From positions 28,313,501 to 28,377,500 of the forward strand of contig CM053810.1 of assembly GCA_028671895.1 (NCBI GenBank): 64,000 nt of DNA, given 5' to 3'. Both the position numbers and the translations under genes were made by a program. The stretch comes from Oenanthe sinensis (lineage: Eukaryota; Streptophyta; Magnoliopsida; Apiales; Apiaceae). How positions within the stretch are numbered: position 1 is the stretch's first letter; each line of letters begins with the position of its first letter. Below the pieces are notes generated by a model. The model was given only the letters and a program-made list of their open reading frames with translations. It searched no databases and was not told the DNA's origin. Positions 10,501 to 21,354 of this stretch are shown in pieces.

Positions 10501-12424
10501 GAATGGTTGTCCTGTAGGTAACTCCATTATCCCAAATTGCTTCATAGTTAAAAACTGGTTGCTCAATCTCAGTTTCCAACTCAGCAACAGACTCTGATGC
10601 TCTCCTTTTGTGGACCTTAAGCTTTTTAGGCTTCTTTGTAATTTGCTGGTCAGAGTCTAGCACACCTAGTGCTTTGAGAAATTCATTTGTCTTGCCTTCT
10701 ATGAGCCCAGCTGCTTGTACTTGTAATGAAGAGTTGAATAGGTAGCTGTATAGATTTTTGACCACATCCTGTGCAGACATTTGTAGCTCCGGTTCCATTC
10801 TCTTCCTTAGGGCTTCATAGGTTGTAAGAAAATCCAAGACTTGAGATTTAGTCTGATATTGCCCTGGATCTTCAACTGATTCCACCAAAGGATATAGGAA
10901 TAGCAGTACCTCATCACTTGGAATAATGATCTCATCAATTAGACTTGAGGCTGCATCCAATGGCATTCCTTCCCAAAATGTTTCATGATCAGAGTCTAAA
11001 GGCAGCCTAGACTCTGACTCAACATTAGACTCTGGTTCAGGAGTTTTCTTGCTTTCAGAGTCTGGCTCTGCAGGAGCCGTGGGAGCATCTGTTTCCTGCA
11101 AAACAGGGTTAGTAATAATAAGAGGCTTGTATGTGTGTGCAGAAGAAGCCTTCCGCAATCTTCTGTACTTCTGATCAAAGGATTTGTCAGGAGACTCAAT
11201 TAGAGAATCCTGAGGTGCATTCCTAGGCTTTTCAGAGTCTGTAGCCTTTTCAGAGACTACAGACTTGGCTTGAAGGTTAGAATCAAGTGTATCATGACCT
11301 TCTTTTAACAAAGAAAGACCTTCAACAACTTGTTTCTCTAGAGGGTTGAGCTCTTCCTCACTGTGCTCATCTATCAGCCTAGTTTGAATCAATTTTCTCC
11401 TCTTTACAACTGGTGCCTGTTGAGAGACACCAGAGGTTGGTTTCTTTTTGGATTTTGGTTTGGAAGATTGTGGAATTGAAGGGGATTGGGTGACTTGGGT
11501 AGGTGCAGGGGGACTCTCCATTACTTGTTCCTGCACCATTTCACCACCAAAAAATGAGGCATTGTAGATAGAAGGTTTGTAGGTTGAGAGTTTTACCTGC
11601 ATTACCTGTGGATAGTGCATGGCAGGTAGACTTTTCTTTTTGTCATCAATTCTCTTGATGTCAGAGAATATCCTCATTTGTTGTTTGTATGCCTGCACAC
11701 AGCAATCATCTGCCAACTTGGTTGACATATCAGGAATGAAATGGTTGAGGAGAATCATAAGAAATCTATGATAGTAGACTTTCTTCCTCCCCTCTTGCAC
11801 ATTATTTAATTTTTCTCCCATTTGAGTGAGCAACATATCACCAATGTTGATCACTTTGTCAAACAGGAGACTGTGACCAATTTGATAAGTTATAGCAGTA
11901 ATAGCATCAAAACCACTACACTTACCAGTGAAGCACTTAGCAATTTGATCAAAGAAAAAGGACCATTCTTTCCTTAAGTAAGGCCTAGTTATTTTACTCA
12001 TGTTATCTAAGCTAGCAGAATAACTTATTGCCTTAAACATGCTTTTAATGTCATCATCAGAAACAGTTTCATCAAAAGGTGTTCTTACAGGCAATTTAAA
12101 CACAGCATTAAGTACATCGGCAGTTACATCAAATGTAGTGGAGCCAAAGGTAAACATGATTTTACCTGGTTGATCCTGAGAAGGATCAACAACCTGTGCA
12201 GAACTCCAAGCCTTTGACACAGCATCCATGTGAATCACTGGTGATGCCTTGAGAATGTAACTGAGCTCAGAGTGCTCCATGAAATCCATCATTGGGAAGT
12301 AGTCAGCATCTACTCCTTTCTTATCTCCAAGAGAAGCAACATGATTTGTAGTCATGAAATCAAAGTCCCCAAAAGTGAAAGCAATCGCCTTGGGTCCCCT
12401 CAGGACAGTAGAAATGGCAGCCAT
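7514..12424 (-). pseudogene. RT4 ORF3 (Sirevirus 'env-like' position), two in-frame stops
   Basis: One continuous minus-strand frame of about 1637 codons from ATG 12424. It is interrupted only by TAG at 9481-9479 and TAA at 8227-8225, giving open parts of 981, 416 and about 236 codons. Its function is unknown. The N-terminal domain (residues about 50-230) is shared with ORF3 of RT2 and RT7: FTFGSTTFDVTADVLNAVFK (91-110), KEWSFFFD (152-159) and YYHRFLMILLNH (217-228). After that come Ser/Pro/Glu-rich sequence, basic patches (KPKKLKVHKRR near 630) and a probable helical stretch. I see no signal peptide or membrane anchor, which argues against a real envelope protein. Many CAGASTCTG words fall inside it. 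The stops could be decay or, less likely, readthrough sites. Confidence 0.8.
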
Positions 12425-12470
12425 TGAAGTTGTTGATGTTGAAAGTGATGGAAAAACTTGAAGAAATTAA

Positions 12471-15400
12471 CTAGGGTTCGCAAAAAGCTCTGTGAATATT
12501 TTTGCCTAATTCACCTACCAGTCTGAGAAAGGTAGATTCATCAAGTGGTTTTGTCAAAATGTCTGCAATCTGTCTGTCAGTTGGAACATAGTGAAGTGTC
12601 ACAATGCCATTTTCAACATGTTCTCTAATGAAGTGATACCTGACATCAATGTGCTTTGTTCTGGAGTGTTGGACTGGATTCTCTGTAATTTTAATAGCAC
12701 TAGTATTATCACAATACATAGGAATATTTGATAATGTTAGTCCATAATCAAGTAATTGATTTCTCATCCACAGAATTTGAGCACAGCAACTTCCAGCTGC
12801 AATGTATTCAGCCTCAGCTGTTGAGGTGGATACTGTTTGTTGTTTCTTGCTAAACCAAGAAATTAATCTGTTGCCAAGAAACTGGCATTGTCCTGTTGTG
12901 CTTTTCCTGTCTACTTTGCATCCTGCATAGTCAGAATCTGAATAACCAATTAGTGAAAAATCTGACTCTCTAGGATACCAAAGTCCAAGAGTTTGTGCCC
13001 CCTTGAGATATCTAAAATTTTTTTTCACAGCTATTAAATGTGATTCTCTAGGGTCAGCTTGAAATCTAGCACACAGACAAGTTGTAAACATTATGTCTGG
13101 TCTACTAGCAGTTAAATATAACAATGAGCCAATCATACCTCTGTAGCTAGTGTTGTTAACTTTCTTACCCTTTGGGTCAGAGTCTAGCTTTGTGGCAGTT
13201 GACATGGGAGTTTTAGCAGTTGTAGAGTCTTGCATATCAAACTTCTTCAACAGTTCTCTTACATACTTTGTTTGATTGATGAAAATTCCATCATCATTCT
13301 GTTTGACTTGAAGCCCCAAAAAGAAGTTTAATTCTCCCATCATGCTCATTTCATAATTTGACTGCATTAGTTGACTAAACTTTTCACAGAGTTTATCATT
13401 AGTAGATCCAAATATAATATCATCAACATAAATTTGGACAAGCAAAATATCACCTTTACATTTTCTAATAAAGAGAGTTTTGTCAATGGTACCTCTTGTG
13501 AATTCATTTTCCAGAAGAAATTTTGAAAGAGTTTCATACCATGCTCTAGGTGCTTGCTTCAATCCATATAGTGCCTTGTCTAACCTGTAAACATGATCAG
13601 GAAACTTTGGATCCACAAATCCTGGTGGTTGCTCCACATAGACTTCTTCTTCCAATTCTCCATTTAAGAAGGCACTTTTCACATCCATCTGATACACCTT
13701 GAATTTTGAATGAGCTGCAAAGGCAAGAAACATTCTGATAGCTTTCAATCTTGCTACTGGTGCAAAAGTTTCATCATAGTCAATTCCTTCCTCCTGTGAG
13801 TATCATTTTGCAACTAGCCTTGCTTTGTTTCTTACTACAGTTCCATTCTCATCAAGTTTGTTTCTGTAAACCCATTTTGCACCAACAACAGATCTATTTC
13901 TAGGTCTTGGTACTAGTTTCCACACTTTATTTCTCTCAAATTCATTCAATTCTTCTTGCATTGCAATAATCCAATCAGGGTCTTGCAAGGCTTCCTCAAT
14001 TTTCTTGGGTTCATTCTTTGAGAGAAAACAGCTATAAAGACATTCATTTTGAGTGGCTGTTCTTGTTTGTACACCACTCTCAGGGTCACCAATTATTAAG
14101 TCAGGAGTGTGATCCCTTGTCCATTTTCTAGCTGGTGGAAGATTGGTTCTTGAACTTGAAGCTCCCTCTAAGTCATTTGCATCTTCTGTATTTGAGTGAA
14201 ATTCAAATGAAGAGGCTCCCCCTAAATTGCTTGACTCTGACAAGGTTTCAGAGTTGTTTGATCCAGACCCTGATGAGTTAGACTCTGTCTGTCTAGACTC
14301 TGTCTGGGTAGACTCTGTCTGGGTTGACCCTGACCTATTAGACTCTGAATTATTTGGAGTTGAATTTTCTGACTCCCCCTCAGAGTGTGCAGATTCCTGT
14401 GTTGGTTCAGGAGTTGTTTGAGGGTCTTCATCCTCTTCTTCTTCATTTATCTCAGAACTTTTTAGATTTTCAAATTCCAGTGTAGTAGACTCTGACTCAT
14501 CCTGCAATCCTGTAAACTTTTTATCATCAAATGCAACATGAATAGATTCCATAACAATTTTGGTTCTGAGATTAAACACTCTGAATGTTTTTGTGTTTGA
14601 TGCATATCCAAGAAAAATTGACTCATCTGCCTTGGCTTCAAATTTGCTTAGATTTTCAGGATGTACTTTCAGTACATAACACTTGCATCCAAATATGTGA
14701 AAGTGTTTCACACTTGGCTTCTTGTTCTTTATCATTTCATAGGGAGTCTTTCCATGCATGTTTATTAAGGTGCAGTTTTGAGTGAAACATGCTGTATTGA
14801 CTGCCTCTGCCCAAAAATAGACTGGTAGCTTAGATTCTGCCAGCATTGTTCTGGCAGCTTCTATGAGTGTTCTATTCTTTCTCTCCACAACTCCATTTTG
14901 TTGAGGAGTTCCTGGTGCAGAAAATTGTTGAGTAATTCCCTTTGATGCACAGTAGTCCTCCATGATTGAATTCTTGAATTCAGTACCATTGTCACTCCTT
15001 AGAATTTTATGTGTTGTACCAATTGTTTTTGTTGATTTCCTTTCCAGAAAGGTGATATGGTCTTTTATGTGTTGTGGAGCTTCATCCTTTGAATGTAGAA
15101 AGAAAACCCATGTGAATCTTGTAAAATCATCTACAATAACAAGAGTATATTTCCTTTTGTTAATTGACATAACATTTACTGGACCAAATAAATCAAGATG
15201 CAATAAATAAAAGGGTTCAGAAATGGTGTTAATTGTCTTGCTCTTGAAGGATGACTTTCTTTGCTTCCCAAGTTGACATGCTTCACAAAGTCCATCTTGC
15301 ACAAAATCAACCTGTGGTAATCCTCTTACAAGATTCTGTTTAACCAACTTATTGAGTGTTTTGAAGTTGATGTGTGACAGTTTCTTGTGCCATTTCCATC

Positions 15401-15818
15401 TTTCTTCTGTTGAGGCCTTGCTATATAGACATGTGATTTCACTGTGTATGAAATCCTCCAAGCTGACTTCATAAATGTTACCATGCCTAAGTCCTTTGAA
15501 AACCACAATGCCTGTTTCTTTGTGAGTCACAAGACACTCTTTGTTGTCAAAGCCAGTATGGTAACCTTTATCTCCAAGTTGACTTATGCTTATTAAATTA
15601 TGCCTTAAGCCATCAACTAGAGCTACTTGTTCAATGATGACATTCCCAAGTACAATCTTGCCATATCCCAGTGTTTGTCCTTTGTTGCCATCTCCAAAGG
15701 ATACTTCTGGGCCACCCATTTCCACAAAGTCTGTAAGCAGGGATTTCTTTCCAGTCATGTGTCTTGAGCATCCACTGTCCAGGATTAGGGTTACATTCTT
15801 TACCCTGGTTCCCTGCAT
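12471..15818 (-). pseudogene. RT4 pol (protease-integrase-RT-RNase H), one nonsense codon
   Basis: This copia Pol polyprotein begins near ATG 15818, in the -1 frame relative to gag. Protease: LILDSGCSRHMTG (near the N-terminus). Integrase: zinc-binding H-H-C-C (HKKLSH, then CEACQLGK), HLDLFGPV, VDDFTRFTW, RSDNGTEF and PQQNGVVERKNRT, so the catalytic D-D-E residues are present. Reverse transcriptase: QMDVKSAFLNGELEEEVYVE and the catalytic YVDDIIFGS. RNase H: STAEAEYIAAGSC, DNTSAIKITENP and ADILTKPL. The frame is open except for one TGA at 13805-13803, in the conserved RLVAK-G-YSQEEG motif where Gly is expected. An S/T/E/Q-rich linker at about 14230-14460 holds six copies of the CAGASTCTG-type word. 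As it stands the RT is cut from the integrase. Confidence 0.93.
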
Positions 15819-15829
15819 ACATAAAGCAA

Positions 15830-18130
15830 CTAGTTAGATGTTTTGAGGACCCAAACAGTTTTAGATCCTTTTCTACTAACTTTAGGAGAAGCAGGCTTTA
15901 CAATTTTCACCTTTGATTTACCTGTCTCTTTTGTTGCCTTAGACTCTGGTGGAGTCTTGACAGTGTCATACCAACTTTTATCAATAGAAGATTTTAGCTC
16001 ATAAAAATTGTAATACAAGTCATGATAGTCCTTACACATATAGATAGAATGAAATATGCTACCATAGTGATAACATGGTTTCTGTGGTATGTAGTGACTT
16101 TTCAGAGTCTGTGAAGGATTAGACTCTGATTTCTTCTCAATCTTTGCTTTACAATCTATAGCCAAATGGTTGTGGTTGCCACATCTATAACACTTCTTTC
16201 TAGGAGCATTAGGATCCTTTTGGTAATTGTTTGCCTTATTAATTCCTTCCTTACCATTCCTATTTCTCCTAGTTTTGGTAGACTCTGATAAGTTCTCTAG
16301 CCTTTCTTTTAATTTTGACTTAGACAAGTACCCTATATTAATATTTTTCTTAGAGTTATTTGCTCCTGTTTCATCTGTCTTTTTGTTAACAACAGGGGGA
16401 CTAATGACAGATGAGTTTGTGGTTTCAGATTTTTCTTTAGGTGTCACAAACTTAACAGGAACAAATGTACTTTTGTCTTTAGTCTTATTAACTTGGCTAG
16501 CTTCTTCACTGTTATCATTCTCAACAATAGGTCTTTTGTCTTGACTCTTGTCATAGCCTAGACCAGCAGTTTGACACACATTTTGATTATTGAGAATTTC
16601 TTGAACTTTTCTACCAGAGTCTGTCCAGACTCTAAACTTGAGTCTCTCTTCTTCTAGTTCTTTCTTAACATAGTCATAGGCCTTCAAGATTTCAGTGTAG
16701 TTATGACTATGTTTCTCAGAATCCTTTTTGTATTGTTCCATTAATATTAATCCAGACTCTAAATGATCATTCCTTTTAGTCAAGGTCAAATTTTCCTCTC
16801 TCAACCTTTCACTTTCACTAGTGAGAGACCTACATGTTGTCATTATTTTATTGACCTCACTTTGCACAGTTTCTATACCATCAGAGTCTAAATTAATTAA
16901 GGATTCAGGAGTAAAGATTGATACCTGAGTTTTAGGAGATGAGGGTTCTTTGGGAGATTGTGATTTTCTTGAGGAGGATGCCATCAGTGCTAGATTTTCA
17001 TAATCAATTTCATCCTCTGAGCTTGAATCTGCCCAATCCTTTCCAGTTGTTAGAAGTGCTTTTCCTTTTCCTTGACTTTTTGACTTTCTGCATTCACTAG
17101 CAAAGTGGCCCAATATTCCACAGTTGAAACATTTGACCTTTGCTTTGTCAAGTTTGATTATTGTACTCTTGCTCTTCTCAACCTTCTCATCTTCCTTCTT
17201 GAATGATGGCCTCTTGCTAAATTTTCCAGTTCTTTTGTTAAATTTCATTCTTTTGAAATTTTTTGCAAACATAGCCATCATTTGACTTAGGTCAATCTCT
17301 TCATCAGAATCAGAGTCTGTGTCAGTAGACTCTGACTCCACAACAGCTTTACCCTTCTTCCTTGAATCCTTGATTCTAGCTTCTGTGGGTTGTTCCTGTT
17401 GTTCTTTCTCAGACTCCAGTAAGAGTGCCACAGATTTTGTCTTCACAGACTTCTCATTCTTCCTCTGTTGCATCTCCAAATCATATGTCTTGAGTCTGCC
17501 ATACAATTCTTCTAGAGTTAGTTCATCCAAATCTCTAGCTTCCCTTATGGCTGTTGTTTTATTGTCCCACTCTTCAGGAAGTGCTCTTAGAAACTTGGTG
17601 TTTGTATCTTCAGAATCATAAACCTTACCAAGCATAGCCATCTCATTCAGAAGTTTTGTAAACCTATCATACATCTCAGTGATAGATTCTCCAGATTTAG
17701 CTTCAAAATATTCATACTCCTGAATTAGCAAAGACCTTGCATTCTTCTTGACGTCTTTAGTCCCTTGACAGTGCACTTCAAGTTTTGCCCACATCTCCTT
17801 AGCAGTGGTGCATGATATAACACAGTTTGTAAGGACAGAATCCAAACTGTTGAAGAGAATGTTTTTGACTTTTGCCTCCTTAAGGACATTCTCCCTGTCC
17901 TCTCTTGTCCATTCAGCCTTGGGTTTTCCAATGAAGTGTTCTTCAGTTACTTTACCTTCTTCATTGATTTGAGGCACAAGCTTTAAGGGCACATAGGGTC
18001 CTTCATGAATTCTTTCAAGGTAGTCAGGGTCTGTTGCTTCCAGATGGTGTAGCATCTTAACCTTCCAGTGGGTGAACTCGTTTCTTTTAAGCATAGGAAT
18101 CTTAGAATTGCCATCTTTGTTTCCAGACAT
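15830..18130 (-). CDS. RT4 gag (capsid/nucleocapsid), intact
   Basis: 766 residues from ATG 18130, only 23 nt after the primer site. It is a copia Gag of the Sirevirus type. The N-terminal half has the UBN2/copia gag core (HWKVKMLHHLEATDPDYL, residues about 21-38; IREARDLDELTLEELYGRLK near 200). There is a canonical zinc knuckle CFNCGILGHFASEC (near residue 335), a second CYRCGNHNHLAIDC (near 647) and a degenerate third (CYHYGSIFHSIYMC). Between them is a coiled-coil-like region (LRDENLTLTKRNDHLESG-like heptads near 440-510). It ends in TAG at 15832-15830. The pol frame overlaps by a few bases. No stop or shift interrupts it, in contrast to pol and ORF3. It could still be translated to form particles. 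Confidence 0.93.
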   Translation of the reverse strand: MSGNKDGNSKIPMLKRNEFTHWKVKMLHHLEATDPDYLERIHEGPYVPLKLVPQINEEGKVTEEHFIGKPKAEWTREDRENVLKEAKVKNILFNSLDSVLTNCVISCTTAKEMWAKLEVHCQGTKDVKKNARSLLIQEYEYFEAKSGESITEMYDRFTKLLNEMAMLGKVYDSEDTNTKFLRALPEEWDNKTTAIREARDLDELTLEELYGRLKTYDLEMQQRKNEKSVKTKSVALLLESEKEQQEQPTEARIKDSRKKGKAVVESESTDTDSDSDEEIDLSQMMAMFAKNFKRMKFNKRTGKFSKRPSFKKEDEKVEKSKSTIIKLDKAKVKCFNCGILGHFASECRKSKSQGKGKALLTTGKDWADSSSEDEIDYENLALMASSSRKSQSPKEPSSPKTQVSIFTPESLINLDSDGIETVQSEVNKIMTTCRSLTSESERLREENLTLTKRNDHLESGLILMEQYKKDSEKHSHNYTEILKAYDYVKKELEEERLKFRVWTDSGRKVQEILNNQNVCQTAGLGYDKSQDKRPIVENDNSEEASQVNKTKDKSTFVPVKFVTPKEKSETTNSSVISPPVVNKKTDETGANNSKKNINIGYLSKSKLKERLENLSESTKTRRNRNGKEGINKANNYQKDPNAPRKKCYRCGNHNHLAIDCKAKIEKKSESNPSQTLKSHYIPQKPCYHYGSIFHSIYMCKDYHDLYYNFYELKSSIDKSWYDTVKTPPESKATKETGKSKVKIVKPASPKVSRKGSKTVWVLKTSN

Positions 18131-18153
18131 CTTTGATCGATTTTATACGTTAG

Positions 18154-18165
18154 GCTCTGATACCA
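18154..18165 (-). other. RT4 primer binding site (tRNA-iMet)
   Basis: The minus strand reads TGGTATCAGAGC, two bases from the 5' LTR. Confidence 0.92.
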
Positions 18166-18167
18166 AT

Positions 18168-18907
18168 TGTTTTCCCAGTTGCACAAGTAGAAGGGGGGGT
18201 TGAATACTTGTGTGTCTTTTCTTCCCGATTTAAAATCAAATTAATAACAAACTCAAACACGAAGATATGAATAAGAACTGTTTTGTATTATTGATTTGTG
18301 AATACAAAACTCTCCTAGGATGTACACAAACCCTAGCAGCTTCTCTGTGTTTATCACAGCAACTCTCTCTATCTCTATGCTCTCACAAAAATATTACTAA
18401 GACAATTATTTTCCCACACTTTTACAATTAGGTTACATAGAGTTTATATAGAGAGCTTCCTATCAACTAATAACATAAAGATAAATTACAATAGTAATAT
18501 AATTCCTAATTATTAGTTGACAGTTTTCTTGTAGAATTCTCTTTCTTTCCCATAGCATATCTGTAATTTAAATTATCTTGATCTTCGAAGACTTTCCATT
18601 CCTCTGATCTTCTGTATAGACTCTGAAATCTTCAGACTCTGATGATCTCCAGACTCTGATTAGATGTAGACTCTGATAGTTCACAGACTCTGATGGTCTA
18701 TAGACTCTGACCACCTTCTAGACTCTAATCTTCATGTAGACTCTGGTTTCACTTTCTACAGAAATTCTTCTAAGTACAAATAACATGAATGTTGACTATC
18801 TAGACTCTGATTATATATTTCAGAGACTAGAAAGACTTATTACAGATAAACTAATCTAGACCCTGTTCTAGTATTTTGTACATCATCAAATGGATATATT
18901 CCTAACA
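18168..18907 (-). repeat. RT4 5' LTR
   Basis: 740 bp, TG...CA, aligned end to end with 6649-7388. By eye about 15 substitutions separate them. TATATAAA is at 18443-18450 (minus). Target duplication AAGTA follows at 18908-18912. Confidence 0.95.
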
Positions 18908-19900
18908 AAGTATAAGGATCCTGGTTGTCCTACAATCTCTTGTGTCATAGGTGATACTTTCATTGACAAAGCTTTACTTGATCTAAGAGCTAGTGTGAAC
19001 CTTCTTCCATTATCTGTCTATCAAACTTTGGATTTAGGTGAGCTTAAAAAGACTAATGTCACTCTTCAGTTAGCTGTTCGTTCTATCAAAACTCCTAAAG
19101 GCATAGTGGAGGATTTGTTAATTAAGGTTGGTGATTTTGTCTTTCCCGTGGATTTTGTTGTTCTCGAGACCGAACCTGTCAAAAATTTCAAAAATCAAAT
19201 TCCTATCATTTTAGGAAGACCTTTTCTTACTACTTCCAATGCTTTGATCAACTGTAGGAATGGTTCGATGAAACTAACTTTTGGAAACATGAATCTAGAT
19301 CTTAATATTTTTAATGTGGGAAGTCAATCCAATGATCTTTATGACCAACCTGTAGGAGTTAATTTCATTGCTGACGTTGTGTCTTGGTCGAATCTTGAGG
19401 ATAATTTAATTGAGTCTCTTCTTGAAAAGGATATTTTGTTAGAATATGAGAGTAATAGAGAACTTCATGAGTTGTACCAAAATTTCACTTCTGATGAGAT
19501 GTTAGATGAATTGAATATCATTTGTTCTAAACATGAAACCCAATTGGAAGATATTTCTTTTGAGCCTAGGACCGTTGTTAAGACTTTTGTAGGTGAGTCA
19601 CCCCCACTTGATTCAAAACCATTTATATCCAGTTTTGGTCAGTCCTTTGTAGGTTTCAATGAAACTCATCATGCTTTTATTTCTAATGACTTGGTCCATG
19701 ATCACAAATATCAAGTAATCAATCTACTTAAACAATTTAAAGAAACGTTTAATTGGTTTATGGATTATGTTAGTGATATGAGTTTTATCTTGTTGCGAGA
19801 TCGTATATTTCTAGTGGATAATGTTGTTCTTGAGAATGTGTTTCAACAGTGTGCTTACTCTACGATGAAAGAAGTTTTTCCTCGATGTGGTGTTGGTTAG
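18908..19900 (+). pseudogene. RT3 aspartic protease and linker, cut from gag by RT4
   Basis: This is the continuation of the RT3 gag frame after RT4. It encodes a retropepsin-type protease: LLDLRASVNLLPLSVYQ, where the usual catalytic triplet context DLGAS reads DLRAS; LQLAVRSIKTPKGIVED, where Asp is usual in LADRS; and IILGRPFLTTSNALI near the C-terminal side. Two substitutions at conserved sites suggest it is inactive. Beyond it a linker runs to NLLKQFKETFNWF, the segment that normally leads into reverse transcriptase in Athila/Tat elements. The frame then diverges and ends at TAG 19898-19900. No RT, RNase H or integrase follows, so the rest of pol was deleted before or during amplification of this family. 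Confidence 0.85.
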
Positions 19901-21216
19901 TAAGATTTCTTCTTGATTGTCTCCCATAGTCCAGTGTAGGTATGGGGGAGTAACTATGTGTGTGTGTTGTATAGTAGTTCCTTTTGTTTCCTCCATCATG
20001 CTTTTATCAGGTATTCTCGTCCTTTTACTTTGTCATTTCTCTTCTTTGCATACATTGAGGACAATGCATGATTTAGGTATGGGGGAGGGAATTAGTAGTA
20101 TTATAAAAAATTCAAAAATCTAAAAAAAATTAGAAAATTAGAAAATTAGAAAATCCAAAAATAGAGATGTTTTAGCCAAGTTTTTCCACTCTTGTACTTT
20201 GATGCTAGTTGGTGTTAACATTTTTTTATAAAATTATATATATATAATGCCTTGAGATAATTCAAACGTAGTTGAGTAAGGTTTTCTTCATGAAACTTGT
20301 GTCGAACAAATTTTTGCTTAAAAGTCCAAGATGACACTTATTGCACAAGGTCTTTGTTGGAAAGATTGTTTAGGGAAGTTTTCGATACCTGAGAGAGAGC
20401 CCACATGTTAAAATAATGTCGAATCAAATGTTTGTGAAAAAAATATATAAAGCATCAAGTACTCCTTTGAGATCAATGGGTGGCAAATATAATGTTATAT
20501 GAAAGGGACGATCCATGTACATGTGTTGGTATTAAGTGCGATTGTATGAGAAATAATTTTTTCTTAGTGACTTTTCACTGCCCTTGGTTACTGGAGAATT
20601 ACTTGACGAGCTAAGATAAAAGTAGTAATTGACTAGTCTTGTTTTGTGGCCTTTGTTACTCGAGTAATTAAGTCCGTAGGGGTATTTTGAAACCTAGTGC
20701 CCTAAGACCAACTGGTTTGGGAGTCATTGACCCAAAGCTCGCTACATGGGTAACATAGAAAGCCTAATAAAATGGACATTGCACAGTCAATTGGAAAAAA
20801 ACTGTGAAATTTGGCTAGATACTTGTTTTGATAGCGATTGGGTCAGTTCAATATTGGTTGAAAAAGAGGAAATGTACTTATTCAATTGATTCTTCAGAGA
20901 CCTATTTTCACGACACACCTTGGGAGTTTTTGCAAACGTTTGTGTCGATATAAGTGGATTTTAGATACCTACATCTTATCTATAATTAGAAGAGTCTTTA
21001 AGGCATGCATTTTCCTAAAAATCTTCTTTTGTTGACACCGATGAACGTTATTGTTGATAGAGTGGGATGCTTGCTAGAATATTTCACGGATTTTATGGGT
21101 ATATCTTTTGTAAACCCTTAGGAGACAGCACTCCTCTGGTAGAGATCGTCTACGAGTTTAACGGGTTGGTAAACCTAAAATTATCTGTCACGCCTACGAA
21201 AAGGAGCATAGAACTT

Positions 21217-21220
<4 letters not shown>

Positions 21221-21305
<85 letters not shown>
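21221..21305. repeat. (TA)n microsatellite, about 42 units
   Basis: Uninterrupted alternating TA/AT, inside RT3 just before its polypurine tract. Confidence 0.97.
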
Positions 21306-21307
<2 letters not shown>

Positions 21308-21335
21308 CTTTTGATTTTTCTCGAGGACGAGCAAA

Positions 21336-21354
21336 AGATAGGTATGGAGGCATT
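21336..21354 (+). other. RT3 polypurine tract (probable)
   Basis: AGATAGGTATGGAGGCATT lies directly before the 3' LTR. It is purine-rich but imperfect. Confidence 0.55.

Larger units (their letters stand above)
6649..18907 (-). mobile_element. RT4: compact Sirevirus-like Ty1/copia element
   Basis: This 12.26-kb minus-strand element has 740-bp LTRs (6649-7388 and 18168-18907, about 2% different by eye) and target duplication AAGTA (6644-6648 and 18908-18912). Order on its own strand: LTR, iMet primer site, gag, pol, ORF3, polypurine tract, LTR. Only 23 nt separate primer site and gag start, and 46 nt separate pol and ORF3, against hundreds of bases in RT2 and RT7. Gag is intact, pol has one nonsense codon and ORF3 two. 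The 9-mer CAGASTCTG is scattered throughout. Confidence 0.95.
19901..21354 (+). other. RT3 3' non-coding region
   Basis: It replaces the missing RT-integrase part. Near 19917-20095 there are two copies of a TAGGTATGGGGGAG tract, the second after ATTGAGGACAATG, a phrase typical of the untranslated 3' part of plant gypsy elements. A (TA)n run lies at 21221-21305. I recognise no protein in any frame. Confidence 0.7.

Noticed and set aside
14227..14421. Plus-strand frame rich in Asp-Ser-Val
   Set aside because: Antisense shadow of the repeat-rich linker in RT4 pol.
21150..21353. Minus-strand frame of Ile-Tyr repeats
   Set aside because: It is a translation of the (TA)n microsatellite.
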